Under the pieces are notes generated by a model. The model was not told where the DNA came from. It did no database searches and saw only the letters and a list, made by a program, of their open reading frames with translations. The position numbers were made by a program, and so were the translations under genes. Below, piece after piece: positions 1 through 6,954 of a stretch of DNA of 64,000 nucleotides (positions are counted from its first letter, which is position 1; each line of letters starts with the position of its first letter). This DNA is from CAZHGD01 sp964531735 (GTDB taxonomy: Bacteria; Armatimonadota; UBA10988). The stretch covers positions 1-64,000 of the forward strand of contig CAZHGD010000002.1 in assembly GCA_964531735.1 (NCBI GenBank). The letters are read 5' to 3'.

Positions 1-1155
1 CGCACCCGGAGGCGCGCCCGGGGCGCCGGGTGGGGCACCGGGGCCGCCCGGGACCATGCCCGGCGGCGGCTGGCCAGGCCCCATCTCGGGCCCGCCCGGC
101 ACACCCGGGGCACCGGGACCTGCGCCCGGGGTCTGCTCCTTCGGGAAGAACATGACGTCCATCTGGAAGTAGGACGATTCCAGCTTGCCGAAGTACTTGC
201 TGATGTCCGGCGGCTTGGCGAAGTCGAAGCGCACACCGCGGTAGTAACCGTCGACATGCACCTCGAGCGACTTCATGCCTTCGAGGATGCCGTACTGGGT
301 CTCGACCACGGAGCCGCTGCCCCAACTGCCGACCTTGAGGCCATGGATGTTCTTCTCCAGGTCGCCAGCATAGAGGACCAGCGGGTTCATCTCGGGGACG
401 TTGTCATCGGCCATCGGGTCGACGTCTTTGGGCCCGGCCTTCAGCTCCTCGATCTTGCGGCGCGCTTCGGCCAGCTTGTCGAGGTCGTCACGCTGCTCCT
501 GCTCGAGCTTCTGGCGGCGGGTCATCGGCTGCGCCGGGCCCATGCCCTCCGGACCCACCGCACCGGGCATCGGTCCACCGGCACCGGGCGCACCGGGCAT
601 GGGTCCACCGGGCGGCACCACGCCGGGTCCACCGGGCGGCGGGCCGCCCGGCCCTGGTGGGCCGCCCGGCGCCACCACCCCGGGACCACCGGGGATGCCG
701 GGCGCGGCGAGCGGCTCGTCCTTGGGCGTGCGGCGGATCTCGTCGGCGCGGGCCGCGATGCGGGCCAGCAGTGCCTTCACCTGCCGCTCGAGACGCGCAA
801 TCTCCTTCTTGGCTTCGGCCGAGACCTCCTTGGGCCCGTCCTTGCCTTCGCCGCCGGCCGCGGGCTTGTCGCCCGGCTTGGCCGGCGTGGTGCCCTTGAG
901 CTTGGCCAGATCCTTATCGATCTGAGCGATCTTGTCGCGCCACTTGGTCACTTGCGCCTGGAGCGCGGTCTTCTGCGCGGCCGGTGGGTTGCCCGCCAGG
1001 AGCTTCTCGGCCTCAGCGATGTTGGCCTCCAGCTTGGCGCGCTGAGTCTCCAGCTCCTTGGCCTTGTCCGGCTGTTCCTGCGCCCGCACCGGGGGCAACA
1101 GCAGCAGACCGGCACCCAGGACCACCAGGCTCCAGATCATGATGCGTTTTGGCAT
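1..1155 (-). CDS. Secreted Gly/Pro-rich (collagen-like) protein with coiled coil, C-terminus cut by window edge
   Basis: The frame is open for 385 codons from the ATG at 1155 to the window edge, so the C-terminus is missing. The N-terminus is a signal peptide (MPKRIMIW, hydrophobic core, cleavage near VRAQ). About 110 residues rich in Lys, Glu, Gln and Ala follow (KELETQRAKLEANIAEAEKL), probably coiled coil. Residues ~140-205 are almost only Gly, Pro, Ala, Val and Met (PGGP, GPPGPGG, GAPGAG). A second charged helical part follows, then a mixed domain (VHVDGYYRGVRFDF), then a second Gly-Pro-rich tract that reaches the edge. The Gly spacing is irregular, so this is collagen-like low complexity and not a strict Gly-X-Y triple helix. 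The start is supported by GTGAGG eight bases upstream, overlapping the end of the preceding gene; the 10-base gap suggests cotranscription. Function unknown; an extracellular structural or surface role is inferred. Confidence 0.75.
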   Translation of the reverse strand, partial: MPKRIMIWSLVVLGAGLLLLPPVRAQEQPDKAKELETQRAKLEANIAEAEKLLAGNPPAAQKTALQAQVTKWRDKIAQIDKDLAKLKGTTPAKPGDKPAAGGEGKDGPKEVSAEAKKEIARLERQVKALLARIAARADEIRRTPKDEPLAAPGIPGGPGVVAPGGPPGPGGPPPGGPGVVPPGGPMPGAPGAGGPMPGAVGPEGMGPAQPMTRRQKLEQEQRDDLDKLAEARRKIEELKAGPKDVDPMADDNVPEMNPLVLYAGDLEKNIHGLKVGSWGSGSVVETQYGILEGMKSLEVHVDGYYRGVRFDFAKPPDISKYFGKLESSYFQMDVMFFPKEQTPGAGPGAPGVPGGPEMGPGQPPPGMVPGGPGAPPGAPGAPPGA

Positions 1156-1165
1156 AGCCTGAACC

Positions 1166-1561
1166 TCACTTGCCCGTTACCGCCAGTGTCACCTCAACCG
1201 CTTGGCCTGACTCCACCGCGTCCAGGGCGGCGGTCGCCGCCGCCAACTCCTCGATGAGGCCGACCACCGCCACCGCGCTCGCCGGCCGGATCTCGTCGCC
1301 GACACTGAGTGGCGTCGGGCCCCAGAACAGGCACAGAGCCGGTCCGCCGGGCCAGACGGCCACCGCGCCGGCCGGCACCAGTTCGGCGGTTGCCTCGGCG
1401 GCCACCGGAGCGACGGGGACCGCGAAGTAGACCTCGCTGCCCCACGTGTGCGCGGTAGCCGTCAACGGACAGGCCGACACCAGCGCCTGCGCCGTGGCGC
1501 TATCGTTGAGTCGCACGCTCACGGCGGCATTACCCATGCGGATGCGCAAGCGTTGACACAT
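1166..1561 (-). CDS. Cyclophilin-like fold protein, TM1367/DUF369 family
   Basis: A 131-residue protein matching the small TM1367-type cyclophilin-fold family from memory of its signature. A beta-strand start (LRIRMGNAAVSVRLND) is followed by HTWGSEVYFAVPV, then GAVAVWPGGPALCLFWGPTP, then IRPASAVAVVG. These correspond to the family blocks NTWGEEIYF, YWPPGKALCLFFGKTP and IQPASAVNVIG. Known members have the cyclophilin barrel but no proven prolyl isomerase activity, so the biochemical role is unknown. It is cytoplasmic, with no signal peptide. It lies 10 bases before the secreted Gly/Pro-rich gene on the same strand and probably shares its transcript. The start could instead be the internal ATG at 1537, but that would remove most of the first strand. 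Confidence 0.8.
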   Translation of the reverse strand: MCQRLRIRMGNAAVSVRLNDSATAQALVSACPLTATAHTWGSEVYFAVPVAPVAAEATAELVPAGAVAVWPGGPALCLFWGPTPLSVGDEIRPASAVAVVGLIEELAAATAALDAVESGQAVEVTLAVTGK

Positions 1562-1692
1562 GCCTCACGTATATCAGATCGCCGCGCCGAGGGCAACCGC
1601 GGATCCGGCACGGGGGCGGCGCGAGGCCCGGCGCCGGCCGACCAGACGTGGTACGATGACACGGTGGCCGGCGAGGGCCTGGCGGAGGCGGC

Positions 1693-2508
1693 ATGGGCAG
1701 TTGGCAGGGCAAGGCAAGCATCACGGCGCGCGAGGACCTGTCGCCGGACTACTTCCGACTGCGACTGCGCGCGCCGGAACTGGCGGCCGGAGCACGTCCG
1801 GGGCTGTTCGCCAATCTGCTGATCGGCGACGGTGACCTCTGCCTGCGCCGGCCCATCTCGTTCCACGACGCGGACGGCGAGCAGGTCTCGATGATCATCG
1901 GCGTGACCGGCCGCGGCACGGCGTGGCTGCGGCAACAGCGTGTCGGCGCCGAACTGGACGTCATGGGTCCGCTGGGCGGTCGCAGCTTGAGCTTGCTGCC
2001 GGGCGCGCGGAGCGTGGCCCTGGTCGGCGGTGGGGTGGGCATCCCGCCGCTGCACTTTGTCGCCAAACGGGCCCTGGCGGCCGGGCCGGCGCCGCGGTTC
2101 ACCGTGTTCATCGGTGCCCGCAGCGCCGAGCGCCTGTTATGTGCCGATGAGTTTGCGTCACTGGGAGTGGATGTGGTAACCAGTACCGATGACGGATCGG
2201 CTGGTTACCAGGGCACGGCCGTGGCGGCGCTGGAGCACTGGCTGGAGCGGCACGCCGCCGACCAGGTGCTGACCTGCGGGCCCACCCCGATGATGCGGGC
2301 CGCCGCCGAGTTGGCGATCGCGCGCGGTCTGCCCAGTCAGGTCTGCCTGGAGGCCAGGATGGCCTGTGGCGTGGGTGCCTGCCTGTCGTGTGTGGTGGAG
2401 ACCCGCCGCGAGGGCTGGGAGCGCTACCAACGCGTGTGTACCGAAGGACCGGTGTTCGACGGCGCCGAAGTGGTCTGGGAAACCTTGTCGCCGCTCTGTG
2501 CGCTATAA
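1693..2508 (+). CDS. pyrK: Dihydroorotate dehydrogenase B, electron transfer subunit
   Basis: A 271-residue FAD/[2Fe-2S] reductase that passes electrons from the PyrD FMN to NAD+ in pyrimidine synthesis. Order: ferredoxin-reductase beta-barrel with the FAD motif RRPIS, NAD(H)-binding start VGGGVGIPPL, the CGPTPMM motif, and a C-terminal [2Fe-2S] site Cys225-x4-Cys230-x2-Cys233-x15-Cys249, as expected for PyrK. Length is normal. A GGAGG box sits just upstream of the ATG. The partner pyrD is at 4354 on the same strand, but two unrelated genes lie between them, which is unusual because pyrK and pyrD are normally adjacent. Identification is secure because a class 1B PyrD is encoded nearby. Confidence 0.93.
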   Translation: MGSWQGKASITAREDLSPDYFRLRLRAPELAAGARPGLFANLLIGDGDLCLRRPISFHDADGEQVSMIIGVTGRGTAWLRQQRVGAELDVMGPLGGRSLSLLPGARSVALVGGGVGIPPLHFVAKRALAAGPAPRFTVFIGARSAERLLCADEFASLGVDVVTSTDDGSAGYQGTAVAALEHWLERHAADQVLTCGPTPMMRAAAELAIARGLPSQVCLEARMACGVGACLSCVVETRREGWERYQRVCTEGPVFDGAEVVWETLSPLCAL

Positions 2509-2548
2509 TGGATGGAGCTGAACGGGCAGTGTGGACGGGAGCACGACG

Positions 2549-3232
2549 ATGAGTTACGGTCCGGATGGCGGGTACAGCAATGTGATGACGGCGGCCATTG
2601 ACAACCGCCTGCCGTTCATTCAGAAGGTCTACGGGGTGTTCCTGCTGGGCATCCTGGTGTCGGTCGGGTCGGCGGCGGTCATCTGCTCGTCGCAAGCGCT
2701 GGTCCTGGCCACGCTGCAGAGCTACCTGCTGGTGATCCTGGCGTTCTTCGGGCTCTTCTTCATCGCCAGCGCCGTGCGGCGCACGCCGGGCGTCAATCTG
2801 GTGATGATGCTCGCGTTCTGCGCCGCCTCGGGCGTCATGATCGCCCCGCGGCTCTACATCGCGGCCCGCTTTACGCCAGGCACGCTGCCCATGGCAGGCG
2901 CGCTGACCACGTTGGCCTTCGTCGCTCTGACCGGCTACGCCATGTTGAGCGGCAAGAACTTCAGCTACCTCGGCGCCGGCCTGACGGTCGCCCTGTTGGG
3001 CCTGATCGTCGGCGGGTTCCTGAATGCGATCTTCTTCCAGTCGCCGTTCACGCACTACCTCATGGCCTGGGCCGCGGTGGTGATCTTCAGCGGGTACGTG
3101 CTGTACGACACCTCGGTGATCGTGCGCGACCTGCCCGACGAGGAGTACATCGCCGGGGCGTTGAGCCTGTACCTCGACTTCGTCAACCTGTTCCTGGCCA
3201 TCCTGCGCATCCTGGGTGGCGGGCGCCGGTAG
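2549..3232 (+). CDS. Bax inhibitor-1/YccA family membrane protein
   Basis: A 227-residue integral membrane protein with about seven hydrophobic segments and the charged end typical of the BI-1/YbhL/YccA family. The segment FSGYVLYDTSVIVRDL near residue 180 is the family signature in which conserved acidic residues act in pH and Ca2+ gating in characterised homologues (BsYetJ). I chose the ATG at 2549 over the in-frame GTG at 2531 because GGGAG lies seven bases before it. It is placed between pyrK and pyrD on the same strand, 40 bases after pyrK. Its role here is unknown; family members are Ca2+/H+ leak channels or modulators of membrane protease quality control. Confidence 0.88.
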   Translation: MSYGPDGGYSNVMTAAIDNRLPFIQKVYGVFLLGILVSVGSAAVICSSQALVLATLQSYLLVILAFFGLFFIASAVRRTPGVNLVMMLAFCAASGVMIAPRLYIAARFTPGTLPMAGALTTLAFVALTGYAMLSGKNFSYLGAGLTVALLGLIVGGFLNAIFFQSPFTHYLMAWAAVVIFSGYVLYDTSVIVRDLPDEEYIAGALSLYLDFVNLFLAILRILGGGRR

Positions 3233-3350
3233 CCTCTGCGGTCGCTTGGCCGCTGGCGCGGCCGGTGTCGCCGGTCCGGCAAGGACTCGGCGCGCCGGCC
3301 GCGAACGTTTGGGTGGGCGCCCGCACGGCGGGCGCGGAAAGGCGGGTGAC

Positions 3351-4343
3351 ATGGCAGGCACAGTGCGCATCGGGTTCATCGGCGTCGGCGGGATTGCGCG
3401 GCACCATCTGCAGCAACTGAAGGGGCTGGAAGCCGCCGAGATCGTGGCGCACACCGACGTCAACGAAGCGGCGGCGCAGGCCGCGGCCAAGGACTTCGGC
3501 GGGACCGCCTACACCGACCACCGGCGGATGCTCGACAACGAGGACCTCAACGCGGTCTACGTCTGCATTCCGCCGAAATTCCACACCGACCAGGAGGTGC
3601 TCGCGGCGCAGAAGGGCTGTGCGCTGTTTGTCGAGAAGCCGGTCGCGCTGACCATGGAGAAGGCGCTGGAAGTGGCCGAGGCCATCGACCAGGCCGGTGT
3701 GCTGTCCTCCTCGGGCTACGTCATGCGCTACTGGGCCGGCATCTGCGCGGCCAAGGAGTACCTGGCGGGCAGGACGGCGTCGCTGGTCTCCTGCGCGCGC
3801 TGGGGCGGCATCGCCGGCGGACCCGACCACTGGTGGCGGAACATGTCCATCTCGGGCGGCCAGTTCGTGGAGCAGGCGACGCACAACATGGACGCCATCC
3901 GCTGGATCCTCGGTGAGGTGAAGACGGTCTGGGCGCGCTATGAGTACGCCTCGATGGCGCACCACGAGAAGTTCACGATTCCGGCCTCGCAGGCCATTGC
4001 CTTTGAGCTCGCCAGCGGCACGGCCGGCCTCTTCAGTTGCAGTTGCGCCACCCACGCCGGTGGCGGCGGCGGTGGCTGGGACATCCTGCTGGACGGCCAG
4101 CGCGTGACCATCGACGGCCAGAACGCCAGTGTCATGCCGGCGCCCGAGGGTGGTGACGGCAAGCTCGCCAGCACCATGGCGCCGCTCAGCATCGACGCGG
4201 GCTTCGTGCAGGCGGTGGCCACCGGCGACGCCTCGACCATTCGCGGCACGTACGCCGATGCCGTGCGGACGCTGGAAGTGACTCTGGCGGCCAACGAATC
4301 GGCGAAGACCGGCAAGCCGGTCGATTGCACCGTGTGGCGCTAG
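3351..4343 (+). CDS. Gfo/Idh/MocA family NAD(P)-dependent oxidoreductase
   Basis: A 330-residue oxidoreductase: Rossmann start VRIGFIGVGGIARHHL, then VYVCIPPKFH and the VEKPVALT motif whose Lys is catalytic in the family, and a C-terminal alpha/beta dimerisation domain with GGQFVEQATHNMDAIRWILG (the His of the QATH segment is a typical active-site position). The substrate is probably a sugar, inositol or similar polyol, but the sequence does not say which. The open frame continues upstream to 3216, but that part is Ala/Arg/Gly-rich noise. The ATG at 3351 fits the family N-terminus. It sits inside the pyrimidine gene string, 10 bases before pyrD, so it is probably cotranscribed without an obvious pathway link. 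Confidence 0.9.
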   Translation: MAGTVRIGFIGVGGIARHHLQQLKGLEAAEIVAHTDVNEAAAQAAAKDFGGTAYTDHRRMLDNEDLNAVYVCIPPKFHTDQEVLAAQKGCALFVEKPVALTMEKALEVAEAIDQAGVLSSSGYVMRYWAGICAAKEYLAGRTASLVSCARWGGIAGGPDHWWRNMSISGGQFVEQATHNMDAIRWILGEVKTVWARYEYASMAHHEKFTIPASQAIAFELASGTAGLFSCSCATHAGGGGGGWDILLDGQRVTIDGQNASVMPAPEGGDGKLASTMAPLSIDAGFVQAVATGDASTIRGTYADAVRTLEVTLAANESAKTGKPVDCTVWR

Positions 4344-4353
4344 CGAGGAGCCC

Positions 4354-5295
4354 GTGGATCTCTCCTGCCAGATCGGCGCGCTGTCGCTACGCAACCCGGT
4401 GATGACCGCTTCGGGCACGTTCGGGTATGGCTCCGAGTATGAGCCGTACGTCGATCTGGCGCGGCTGGGCGCGGTGGTGGTCAAGGGCCTGACCCTCGAA
4501 CCGAGGGCCGGCAACCCACCACCGCGCACGGTCGAGACGCCGAGCGGCATGCTGAATGCCATCGGCCTGCAGAACCCCGGCGCGCGGGCGTTCATCGCTG
4601 ACAAGCTGCCCTACCTGCTGCGGTTCGGGGTGCCGGTAGTCGTCAACCTGAACGCATCGCGGGCCGAGGACTTCGCCGAACTGGCGGCGCTCTTCGAGGC
4701 GGCCGACGGCGTGGCCGCGATCGAGGTCAACCTCTCGTGCCCGAACGTCAAGCACGGCGGCATGCAGTTCTCGGCCGACCCGCACCTGGCCGAGGCGGCC
4801 ACGCGAACGGTTCGGGAGGCGACGCGCAAGCCGGTCATCGCCAAGCTGTCGCCGAACGTGACCAGCATCGCCGACCTGGCCCGCGCCGTGGCGGCGGGTG
4901 GCGCCGACGCCATCAGCGTCATCAACACGCTGCTGGGCCTGGCCATCGACACCGAGCGGCGCCGGCCGATCCTGGCCAACGTCACAGGCGGGCTCAGTGG
5001 CCCGGCGATCCGTCCGGTGGCGGTGCGCTGCGTGTGGGACGTCTACCGGGCGGTGGACCTGCCCATCATCGGCATGGGCGGCATCACCTGCGGGCGTGAT
5101 GCGATCGAGATGATGCTGGCCGGTGCGACGGCCGTGGCCGTGGGCACGGCCAGCTTCCAGCGGCCGCAGACCTGCGTCGAGGTGCTGGACGGCATCGCGG
5201 ACTACCTGGAGCGCCAGGCGGTCGACAGCCCCCACGAGCTGGTCGGCGCGGCCCATGGCCCCGAGCACCGAAGGAGCGCAACCAGCCGTGGCTGA
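4354..5295 (+). CDS. pyrD: Dihydroorotate dehydrogenase B, catalytic subunit (class 1B)
   Basis: A 313-residue FMN TIM-barrel enzyme that oxidises dihydroorotate to orotate. Diagnostic blocks are the N-terminal NPVMTASGTFGYG, the IEVNLSCPN active-site loop with Cys129 (class 1 enzymes use Cys as catalytic base; class 2 use Ser), AKLSPN, VINTLLGLAID, NVTGGLSGPAIRP and the FMN phosphate loop GMGGI. Together with pyrK this is the NAD+-linked 1B type. The start is GTG, with GAGGAG four bases upstream. The 3' end overlaps the pyrF start by eight bases, which suggests translational coupling. Confidence 0.95.
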   Translation: MDLSCQIGALSLRNPVMTASGTFGYGSEYEPYVDLARLGAVVVKGLTLEPRAGNPPPRTVETPSGMLNAIGLQNPGARAFIADKLPYLLRFGVPVVVNLNASRAEDFAELAALFEAADGVAAIEVNLSCPNVKHGGMQFSADPHLAEAATRTVREATRKPVIAKLSPNVTSIADLARAVAAGGADAISVINTLLGLAIDTERRRPILANVTGGLSGPAIRPVAVRCVWDVYRAVDLPIIGMGGITCGRDAIEMMLAGATAVAVGTASFQRPQTCVEVLDGIADYLERQAVDSPHELVGAAHGPEHRRSATSRG

Positions 5296-5995
5296 CCTGC
5301 AAGCGCACGAACGCATCATCATCCCGCTCGACGTGCCCGACGCCGAGGCGGCCGTCGCCTTGGCGGAGCGGCTGGCGCCGTACGTCGGGGCCATGAAGGT
5401 CGGGCTGGAGCTGTTCAACGTGACCGGCCCGGCCATCTTCGCGCGCCTGTCCGGCCTGGGCGTGCCGGTGTTCTACGACGCCAAGTTGCACGATATCCCG
5501 AATACCGTCGCCGGTGCGGTCCGCGCGGCGGCGCGGCACGGCTTGTGGATGATCAACGTTCACACGACCGGTGGCTCCGACATGATGAAGGCCGCGGTGG
5601 CGGCCGCGCAGACGGCCGAGGTCAAGCCGCTGGTGATTGGTGTCACGGTGCTGACCAGCATTGGCGGCGCGATGCTGCGGGATGAACTCCGCGTGGCCGG
5701 TGAGCCGCTCGAGCAGGTGGTGCACCTGGCGCGGCTGGCGCAGCAGTGCGGGCTGGACGGCGTGGTCTGCTCGCCGCTCGAGGCCGCCGCCGTGCGGCAC
5801 GCCTGTGGCGCTGGCTTCGCGATTGTCACGCCGGGCGTCAGGCCGGCGTCGGCCTCACTAGATGACCAGCAACGGGTGGCCACACCGGCGGAAGCGGTGC
5901 GACAGGGCTCGGACTACCTGGTGATCGGGCGGCCGATCACCGCTGCGGCCGACCCGGTGGCCGCGGCGCAACGGATTGCGGAGGAGTTGGCGTGA
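5288..5995 (+). CDS. pyrF: Orotidine 5'-phosphate decarboxylase
   Basis: A 235-residue TIM-barrel enzyme that converts OMP to UMP, the last step of de novo UMP synthesis. The signature FYDAKLHDIPNTV supplies the catalytic Asp64-x-Lys66-x2-Asp69 array. IIPLDVP at the N-terminus and VTPGVRP plus YLVIGRPIT near the C-terminus bind the nucleotide and phosphate. I chose the GTG at 5288, which overlaps the pyrD stop, because it gives the usual family length and an AAGGAG lies upstream. An ATG at 5255 is in frame but adds a non-conserved stretch. The next gene overlaps its stop by four bases. Confidence 0.94.
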   Translation: MADLQAHERIIIPLDVPDAEAAVALAERLAPYVGAMKVGLELFNVTGPAIFARLSGLGVPVFYDAKLHDIPNTVAGAVRAAARHGLWMINVHTTGGSDMMKAAVAAAQTAEVKPLVIGVTVLTSIGGAMLRDELRVAGEPLEQVVHLARLAQQCGLDGVVCSPLEAAAVRHACGAGFAIVTPGVRPASASLDDQQRVATPAEAVRQGSDYLVIGRPITAAADPVAAAQRIAEELA

Positions 5996-6294
5996 GTGAG
6001 CCGCTGCCGGAGGGCATCGAGGCCGCGATCGAGTTCCAGCGCGCCGACAAGGCCGTGCAGCGCGGCGTGCTGCCGGTGGCGGTGGACTACAGCGCGGCCG
6101 GCTTCGAGTTCGTCGAGCTGAGTGTGCCGGCCAACCTCGGCTTCCGCGAGCCGTTCCGCGTCGAGCAGACGCCCAAGTGGATTGCGCTGGCCACGGTGGC
6201 CGAGATCCGCTACCTGCCCGCCGGCACGCTCAGCGCGGAGTTCGGCCGCCTGCGCGAGTTGCACGAGCAGGTGCAGCGGCGGATGGACGGCTGA
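5992..6294 (+). CDS. Conserved-looking small hypothetical protein
   Basis: A 100-residue soluble, acidic protein that I do not recognise. It is predicted to have an N-terminal helix, a central beta-rich part (LPVAVDYSAAGFEFVELSVP, then FRVEQTPKWIALATVAEIRYLP) and a C-terminal charged helix (FGRLRELHEQVQRRM). Its GTG start overlaps the pyrF stop (GTGA) and its stop overlaps the next ATG (TGATG), so it is firmly within the operon and almost certainly translated. There is no signal peptide and no metal or nucleotide motif. Role unknown. Confidence 0.65.
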   Translation: MSEPLPEGIEAAIEFQRADKAVQRGVLPVAVDYSAAGFEFVELSVPANLGFREPFRVEQTPKWIALATVAEIRYLPAGTLSAEFGRLRELHEQVQRRMDG

Positions 6295-6947
6295 TGCGCG
6301 TCGCCGGCGTGCTGTTCGACTTCGACCACACCTTGGTCGATTCACCCATCGACTTCGCGGCCATGCGGCAAGGGGTCTACGACATCCTCGATGAGCAGCG
6401 CCTCCAGGTGGCCGACCGCGACCACAAGTTGACGCTCGAGGTGGTCGAAGAGGCCGCGGCAGCGCTGGCTCCCGTAGCGGGCGACGAGCTGCGGCGGCGG
6501 TGTGGTGAGCACATCTTGAGCATCGAGGTGGCTGCGGCGCGCGAGGCGCAGGAGGTGCCCGGCGTGGCGGCGGCGCTGGTTCGGTTGCGCGAGCAACAGC
6601 GGGCCGTGGGCATCATTACGCGCAACTGCCGCGCGGTCATCGAGACGGTGCTGGCCAAAGTGCCGCTGGAGTACGACGTGCTGCTCTGCCGCGACGATGT
6701 CGCGCAGGTCAAGCCGGCGCCGGAGCATGCCTGGGCCGCCCTCGACGCCATGCGGGTGCCGCGCGCGGAGGCCCTGCTGGTGGGCGACTTCCGCGGTGAC
6801 GTCGAGTGCGCCCTGCGGGCCGGCCTGCTGCCCGTGGGCGTCCTGACCGGTCATGCGGACGAAGCCGCGCTACGCGAGGCCGGCGCGGCCCACGTCCTGC
6901 CGTCGGCGGCCGTCCTGCCCGAGTGGCTCCAGGCCATGGGCTGGTAG
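6294..6947 (+). CDS. HAD-superfamily hydrolase, phosphoglycolate phosphatase-like
   Basis: A 217-residue haloacid dehalogenase phosphatase. Motif I is LFDFDHTLVD (Asp nucleophile and Asp acid/base), motif II is GIITRN, motif III is the Lys in VKPAPE, and motif IV is VGDFRGDVECA. A helical C1 cap sits between motifs I and II, as in Gph/beta-phosphoglucomutase-like enzymes. The substrate cannot be read from the sequence; because it is coupled to pyrF, a nucleotide or sugar phosphate is plausible. The ATG at 6294 overlaps the preceding stop. Seven bases separate its stop from the converging gene on the other strand. Confidence 0.88.
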   Translation: MRVAGVLFDFDHTLVDSPIDFAAMRQGVYDILDEQRLQVADRDHKLTLEVVEEAAAALAPVAGDELRRRCGEHILSIEVAAAREAQEVPGVAAALVRLREQQRAVGIITRNCRAVIETVLAKVPLEYDVLLCRDDVAQVKPAPEHAWAALDAMRVPRAEALLVGDFRGDVECALRAGLLPVGVLTGHADEAALREAGAAHVLPSAAVLPEWLQAMGW

Positions 6948-6954
6948 GCCGCGT

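Noticed and set aside
541..700. Direct repeats of GGGCCACC-like units resembling a CRISPR or tandem repeat
   Set aside because: The periodicity is that of Gly/Pro codons in the collagen-like protein, without uniform spacers.
2108..3490. Long minus-strand open frame opposite pyrK and the BI-1 gene
   Set aside because: Its translation is Arg/Ala/Pro/His-rich with no fold, while the plus strand holds two clear families. It is a GC-bias shadow.
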